DNA of 36,770 nt from Kalaharituber pfeilii (taxonomy: Eukaryota; Ascomycota; Pezizomycetes; Pezizales; Pezizaceae), in contig WHUZ01000194.1 in NCBI GenBank assembly GCA_015179045.1, positions 1 to 36,770 on the forward strand. Direction: 5' to 3'. The first letter of the stretch is position 1; each line of letters begins with the position of its first letter. Position numbers and translations under genes: made by a program. Shown here in pieces: positions 31,336 to 36,770 of the stretch. The notes under the pieces are model-generated. The model was not told where the DNA came from. It searched no databases and worked only from the letters and a program-made list of their open reading frames with translations.

Positions 31336-32823
31336 AATAAAGAGTTCAGTCAAGGGGGCTATAATAGAAGGTAAAAGACCTGTACTATTGGGTATTGGAC
31401 CTTTCATATCAGTTGTTGAATTTGTATACTAAGTACTTCATGAAAGTGTGGGTTGAAGTCTTCGAAAGATTGAAGTAGAAAGTTATGATTTTGTTTTTGT
31501 TTAGAAAAATTAAGTATAAGAAATTAGTGGAAAATCTATTCTCATGCCCAAACTCTCTGGCCTAAGAGGTAGTATATAATCATCAGGCAAGCTTTGCCGA
31601 GATTAGAACTCTAACATGATACCTAAACTATGTGAGCATTGTCCTAAGATTAATATATATATACTAAAAATATATCCCAGCATTCTAGTCTCAATCTGAC
31701 ACGCTGGATCCAGTGTCTTCGAGAATACGTCCTGAGGTAAGTGTGATCCAGTACGGCAATCAGATGTCTTACAGAACATGTTCGAAGGCAAGTGCATTCT
31801 AGTACACCATTATGATTTAGGTATGTTTTAGTGTAGGAAGCTGATTGGATTAAACTGAGATCAAGATCTATATAGTTCTTATGTCAAAATATTAGAAATA
31901 GATTATTGATTCAGGTAATAGCCATGATGGTCTGGAGTCTATGAAATAGATAGAGTTATTGCTTTGTTCTATATATTTAGAATACCTATGAGGATTCGAA
32001 ATAAATATTACCAGAATCCATATTTTTGTATACTCTAAAATAAGGAAATAATTAGTTGTTTAATTTACCTATAAAGCAATTCTTAAGTATAGATTAGAAA
32101 GAAACTACCCTTATTCTAGATTCCATGACATCTTCTGAAAAGAACTCTAAGTATATAATCCAATATTGAGTATGATTAAGGATCTAAACTCCTATAAATT
32201 ATAAGCACAATAGTACTTCAATTTTAATTCATAGCATTTATATCATATAATAGAGGTAATTGCTCCTTTGAGTTATTCTCGAAATGAAGCTAAATATCTG
32301 GCATATCAGTTATTTGACCTTATATGGTAGGAAACATAATTACTAAAAAGGACAAAATATCTAACTCCAAGGCACTATTAGAATGGAGAGATAAGAATAT
32401 GAAATATACTATATAGAGAAGTGCTCTAAAAACCTATTGTGTCACTAATAATATTACAAGTAAGCAAGAAGCAGAGGAAGATAAATTAGAGGACGAAGGC
32501 AAGAGAATAGTTGGATTCAAAAGATCTACCAAAACTCTCTTGGTACACAATAATGACTAAGTATATAAAGCATTCAAAGCCCTTCTTATTAATGTATATA
32601 AGAAAAGATGAGAAATCAAATATGTTATAGGTATAATCGTTCTCATACTATAATACTGTCTTATTTAAGTGTCGTCAAAAGGTACTGCTAACTATAAAGC
32701 CTACTAGTTGGAAGTTTAGCTAACCCAATACTAGTTAGGTCTATAGTAGTGGAACTTGTTCAGTTAAGAAGTAAGTAACTACTAAGATTAGCAAGCTTAG
32801 TTACTAACTCTTCTGGCAGCTTC
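31336..32823. other. AT-rich region between Plavaka remnant and element D
   Basis: Apart from the 51-bp tandem repeat, only one plus-strand stretch looks coding-like. At about 32335-32600 a frame reads NITSKQEAEEDKLEDEGKRI and VGFKRSTKTLLVHNND with few stops. It matches nothing I recognise and may be a fragment of an element. The rest shows no content I can support. Confidence 0.4.
31711..31815. repeat. 51-bp tandem repeat, two diverged copies
   Basis: TGTCTT at 31714 and at 31765 start two aligned units; a part of a third lies to the left (GGATCCAG near 31706). On the minus strand they code for HLPSNMFCKTSDCRTGS and then HLPQDVFSKTLDPACQI, a 17-residue period. The patch is richer in G+C and CpG than the sequence around it. 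Confidence 0.7.
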
Positions 32824-33259
32824 TGTTATACTATTTATTATACAATAAGCTTTTCTTATTTTCTTATATTATCGATCTTATATAAGGATTAGAGTTATAA
32901 TAGTATTTTTAGATAGAGGCTTGCATTAGAGGTTTCAAGTTCTCATATTTGTTGTTCTAGAATTTATTATAAGGGTTAGTTAAAGAGAAAGCCTATCACT
33001 TAGCTTTTTTTAGGGTTTGGCTTGAGCTCTAGAATCCATTTAACCTGAATTTGTTAACAGCTTTAAAGAACTACATTTTGTATAAATAGAAGCCTGACTT
33101 ACTAGAGTTAGAAGAGCAAGGACTCAGAATTCAACCCTAATAAATATAAAGCTTTCTTACTACTCTAACTACTTTATTTTTTGTAACTTATATTTAATTA
33201 TATTTCATATTGCATTTAGTTATTTAGTAAATAGCTTACCTCTAATGTACCTCATAACA
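32824..33259 (+). repeat. Candidate 5' LTR of element D
   Basis: Starts TGTTAT and ends ATAACA. TATAAATAG lies near 33078 and AATAAA near 33139, in the order expected for a promoter and a poly(A) signal in an LTR. It stands about 80 bp before the gag frame. The second LTR is outside the window, so the ends are not confirmed, and no primer site was recognised behind it. Confidence 0.45.
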
Positions 33260-33339
33260 CTATATTCGTTGGGTCTTGTTTTACTACAATCTCACAAATA
33301 ACTAATAATAGTATCTTACAACTTCCCTATAATTCTTAA

Positions 33340-35425
33340 GCTATTGACTGCTGGGAATGAACTAGTCTATTAGAGATCTAAAGATGAAGTAGATTCAGAT
33401 TCCAGTACAGAAGTAGCATAATCGGCCCTTACCATAACTCCAAGACCAGAACTCTGGCCTTGAACAAAGTCTCAGTCCCAGCAATTGTACATTGAGGACA
33501 CTCAAGAACTAAATTTGATTCAGATCCACTAAAGTCATACAGATCAATTGATTTTATAGAGATAAGAGAAGCTTACCTTTCTAATTCCTATCTTAGAGGC
33601 AGTAAATCTAGGACATGTTAGCTCACTAATAGCACAATTCTTTTCATGGGTATAGAATTTAGTTTCACAGCTTAAAGAAGATATAATAGATGAGCTTGAA
33701 AAAACTCGAACCAAGATAAGCTGCCCACTACTAACAGAACTACCAGTAGTAATGGACATTGACCAAAAAGAAGAATTAAAAGCTAAATTTCTAAAACAAG
33801 AATTCATCAATCTCTAACAGCAGCTCAAGTACGATGCTAACAAGTACAAGCAATATTATGAAGTACATATTCAAGCTGAAGCCTAAGCTTGAGAAACCAA
33901 GCTTTGAGAATAACTAGAGAAGGAAAAAGCTGATTATGAAGTAATAGTTTTAGCCACTACCAAGAAGTAAATGGAAACTGCTAAACTCAAGTAGAAGGCA
34001 GATATCATGGAAAAGATATGGAACCTAGAGCAGCAGTATACCAAGGATGCTAATGCTACTATTATTAAGGCCTTAGATGAGAAAAGAGCCATGGTTGTTA
34101 CCTTGGAGTCTTAACTACAGAATGCCAGAATCCTCCTCGATAAGTAGAAGGCCAAGCAGAAGGATCTAGAAGAAAAAATCCTATCCTAAAAAGACACTAT
34201 TAGAGCTAGTCAAGGACAGGTAATAATATTAGAAGCAGAAATCATTTCTCTTAAAAACCAGAATAAACAGCTGTAAGATAAAATAATAGCTTTTAAAGTC
34301 AAACTTCTGCCCTCCCGACTGCCAACTAGATTACTATCTCTGTTACGAACAGTAACTACTATCCTCTCTATTTAACCAGCACTATCTCTTCCTCCAAGAA
34401 AGAAAGCTAGGTATAAAACTAGACAATAGGATTTATCTGAACCTAAACTCACTAGCCAGTATATTCTATTCACCCACCTACTAACTCTGTGAACTTGGGA
34501 TGGTAACCTGGACAGACTACAAGTATAGAAGTCTAAAGGAATGGATTTAGTATACCTCCGAGAGTACTACTGAACCGTTGCTGAAGAAGATACCAAAATT
34601 TTGTATATATCCTAATTTCTAACCAAGGAGGCAGCAGAATGGCATAGCCAAAACAAACATATATATATAGGTTTGAGGGCTTGGAGAGATACTACATTAG
34701 AGAAATGGATAGACGATTTAGTAGAGAGAATGGAAATCTACATGCAAGAGTAGCAAATATAAGATAAACTCAATACCTATATGTACAAGAGCAAAATTAT
34801 AGACTATATCAATACTCTAAAGAAAATAAACTACCTAGCCAATTATAATGAAAAAATGTTCAAGGATAAGATAGTTAAAAGATTGAAAAAAAACATTACC
34901 CAATTCTTCCTTATACAGCCAGAAGTACCTAATGAATCACTTAATGACTACTGCAAACGCATAATAGTGGTTAGTATATGGGATGAGCAAATAACATAAG
35001 TTATAGGTTATAGTAATGATAACAAACCTAGTGGCCATTTAAAGGAGAAACAATCTTTAAAGAAGAAGAAGGACAGTATAGAAACTATGACCTCTAAGCC
35101 CAACCCATACCTCTCCAGCTCCTCTAAGAAACTTAGTACTAAATAAAAGGCTAATAGAAAATGCTCTCACTATAGAAGAAAAGGCTGTACTTTCAGCAAA
35201 TACATGACTACAGAAATTATAAAGGAGTAGAAGACGACCCAGCCAACTAATCAGTTGGGTAATAAGCAGAAGAGAGATGATAACAAGAAGAAAGACAAAA
35301 AGGAGGTAAGAAAAATTAAACAAGAAAACAAAGGAGACTTGGCTAAGATATAGGCTTACAGCCTAGCATTACGTATCACTACTCTCAATAAATCCGAGTC
35401 AGAAAACTAGAAAGGCAGATCTTAG
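33340..35425 (+). pseudogene. gag: D gag remnant
   Basis: An acidic start (KDEVDSDSSTEVA near 33382), then a long coiled-coil stretch at about 33660-34290 (DIIDELEKTRTKI; EKIWNLEQQYTKDANATIIK; GQVIILEAEIISLKNQNKQL). Next a capsid-like part at 34440-35000 (MDLVYLREYY; FLTKEAAEWHSQNKHIYIGL; 72 open codons at 34781-34999 with DKIVKRLKKNITQFFLIQPE). A knuckle remnant KCSHYRRKGCTFSKYM (35158-35203) has two Cys read as Tyr. About 20 TAA/TAG codons at Gln/Trp positions interrupt one main frame. The true start was not fixed. Confidence 0.78.
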
Positions 35426-35433
35426 CTAACGAA

Positions 35434-35960
35434 GTGTCTGCCCTTCCTCCTCTTCTAGTTGGCCTCACTCCTCCTCCAATTTTCAAAGGACCTTTAGTAA
35501 AGAAATTAATCATTTATAAAGCCAAGCTAAAATGGAAGGAAAACAGTATCTTAAAATTAGTAATAATTAGAGTATATATCGACTCAGGAGCAGAAACATC
35601 AATGCTCTCCAATAAAGTACCAATCCTATATATCAAAAGAAAATCCTTTCTCAAGTTTAGAGGAGCTGGAGATGTGCTCTTAGCAAATACTGGGACATAA
35701 TATACTCTAAAGCTATAAATAACTCTTATTGATGATACCAATAAAGTTTATAAAGAACTCATCGACTTTGATATAGGTGATGGAGGAAAGAACTATGATG
35801 CACTCTTTGCAATAACATGAATAGCTAGTCACCAGCCATATATTGATTGGAACTTGGACTATGTTAAACTAAATCATACTAAATATTCAAAATACATTAA
35901 GGCTAGACACTTTAAACTTTATAAAGTGGAGGAACTTTACACAACTAAAGAATGGCAAGT
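35434..35960 (+). pseudogene. D protease remnant
   Basis: The open piece 35434-35700 contains VRVYIDSGAETSML-like sequence: VYIDSGAETSMLSNKVPILY, with the D-S-G active site intact at 35581-35589. FRGAGDVLLANTGT follows, then a TAA at a likely Gln codon, then ITLIDDTNKVYKELIDFDI-like sequence. An aspartic protease that would have cut Gag-Pol. The active site is kept but the frame is interrupted. Confidence 0.8.
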
Positions 35961-36189
35961 AGGGCAAGTATTTTTAAGTAGATATATACGTATCATGGAA
36001 TAAAAAAACACTCTAAGTGTGCATCTATCAAATGGAAGCTAGCAAGAAGGTGACCTTTGACCTAGTAGCATAGAGGAAGAAATTCTCGAAGGTTGTTAAC
36101 CTAGAGACTACAGCAAAACTATCTCTGCACTGATTATATAACTATCATATACCTCTACAAGAAGGACAACAACCTCTATAAGGACCTAT

Positions 36190-36770
36190 TTACCAATTAA
36201 GTACGAAGGAATTAGAAATCCTTAAAGAATATATTGAATAGATATTAAAAGAAGGAAAGATCTAATACTCACAATCCCTATTAGATGTACCTATCCTGTT
36301 TATGCTAAAAAAAAATGACAAACTATATATGTGTGTCGATTGTAGAGATCTTAACTAAATCACTATCAAGAACCGCTACCCCCTCCTACTAATGGTACAA
36401 CTCTGAGACCAACTCTGCAAGAGCAAATACTTTACCATACTTGATTTAAAGAATAGATACAACTTGGTATGAATGGCCAAAGGGGGTGAGTGGAAGACAG
36501 CCTTTAGGACTCAGTATAGCCACTACGAATACACAGTTATGCCATTTGGACTCTGCAATATACCAGCAACCTTCCAGAAGTTCATGAATGAAATCTTCAA
36601 AGATATGATCGATCAAGATTTACTAGCATACATCGATAACTTACTAATATATGCTGAAATCCTAGAAGAATATAATACAATCCTGAAAGAAGTGTTACAC
36701 AGGCTACAGGAAAATAGTTTAACTATACAAGAGGAAAAATATAAGTAGTACATAGCAGAAGTTAAATTTT
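36190..36770 (+). pseudogene. D reverse transcriptase remnant, partial
   Basis: LSTKELEILKEYIE, then GKI..SQSLLDVPILFMLKKN, YMCVDCRDLN.ITIKNRYPL, YFTILDLKNRYNLV (first catalytic Asp), and an open piece 36473-36748 with GGEWKTAFRTQYSHYEYTVM and PFGLCNIPATFQKFMNEIFK. The active site AYIDNLLIY reads Y-I-D-N (Asn codon at 36638-36640). The thumb region follows and continues beyond the window. Stops stand at Gln codons upstream. Inactive because of the Asp>Asn change. Confidence 0.92.

Larger units (their letters stand above)
32824..36770 (+). mobile_element. Element D: Ty3/gypsy element, left part, cut by window end
   Basis: Plus-strand gag with coiled coil, zinc knuckle remnant, protease with D-S-G, and RT up to the active site and thumb. 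Its sequences differ clearly from the A/T1 and B/C families, and RT has the form MPFGLCNIPATFQKFM. Decayed mainly by TAA/TAG stops. Confidence 0.85.

Noticed and set aside
1..36770. tRNA or rRNA genes
   Set aside because: No cloverleaf with conserved T-loop and D-loop blocks or rRNA-like stretch was noticed by eye. A covariance-model scan was not possible here.

Overview
The window holds no intact gene. It reads as a nest of decayed transposable elements from a filamentous fungus, most likely an ascomycete. The reasons are Ty3/gypsy chromoviruses with chromodomains, a Tad1-like LINE, a Plavaka/KDZ-type DNA transposon, and mutations that are mainly C>T and G>A, giving TAA/TAG stops at former Gln and Trp codons. 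That is the pattern left by repeat-induced point mutation (RIP) or by long-term cytosine methylation. I cannot name the species. No tRNA, rRNA, CRISPR array or bacterial-style operon was seen.

Layout, left to right. (1) 1-10195: an old, mutated minus-strand chromovirus ('A'; the left end lies outside the window). It is split at 3500/9322 by a much younger, GC-richer copy of its own family ('T1', 3501-9321). T1 has two identical 741-bp LTRs and a GAAAT target duplication. (2) 10196-11230: one long reading frame with stops almost only of the TAA/TAG type, function unknown, then a poly-T tract and a GATA/GACA-type minisatellite. (3) About 12028-14636: a third, truncated copy of the A family ('E', minus strand). 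(4) 14637-17125 and 24225-about 24750: a plus-strand, 3'-truncated chromovirus ('C'), split by a full-length 7.1-kb chromovirus of a related family ('B', 17126-24224, minus strand, GAAAC duplication, LTRs of 615 bp that have diverged). (5) 24751-27926: a 29-bp tandem repeat and a 5'-truncated LINE with RT, RNase H and a 20-nt poly(A) tail. (6) About 28150-31335: a minus-strand Plavaka-like transposase pseudogene. (7) 31336-32823: AT-rich sequence with a 51-bp tandem repeat. (8) About 32824-36770: the left part of another plus-strand gypsy element ('D': candidate LTR, coiled-coil Gag, protease, RT), cut by the window end.

Three observations stand out. First, T1 moved recently, because its LTRs are identical and its target duplication is intact. 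Yet its RT active site carries a frame-breaking deletion that is already present in the old copy A, so this lineage seems to have been copied for a long time by enzymes supplied in trans. Second, the A/T1 and B families have largely different LTRs but share a block starting exactly 48 nt after the start of the TATA box. That block is complementary to the sequence just inside the 5' LTR, which has no tRNA-type TGG start. This suggests Tf1-like self-priming of reverse transcription. Third, RIP-type change has converted the second catalytic Asp of the RT box to Asn independently in B and in D.
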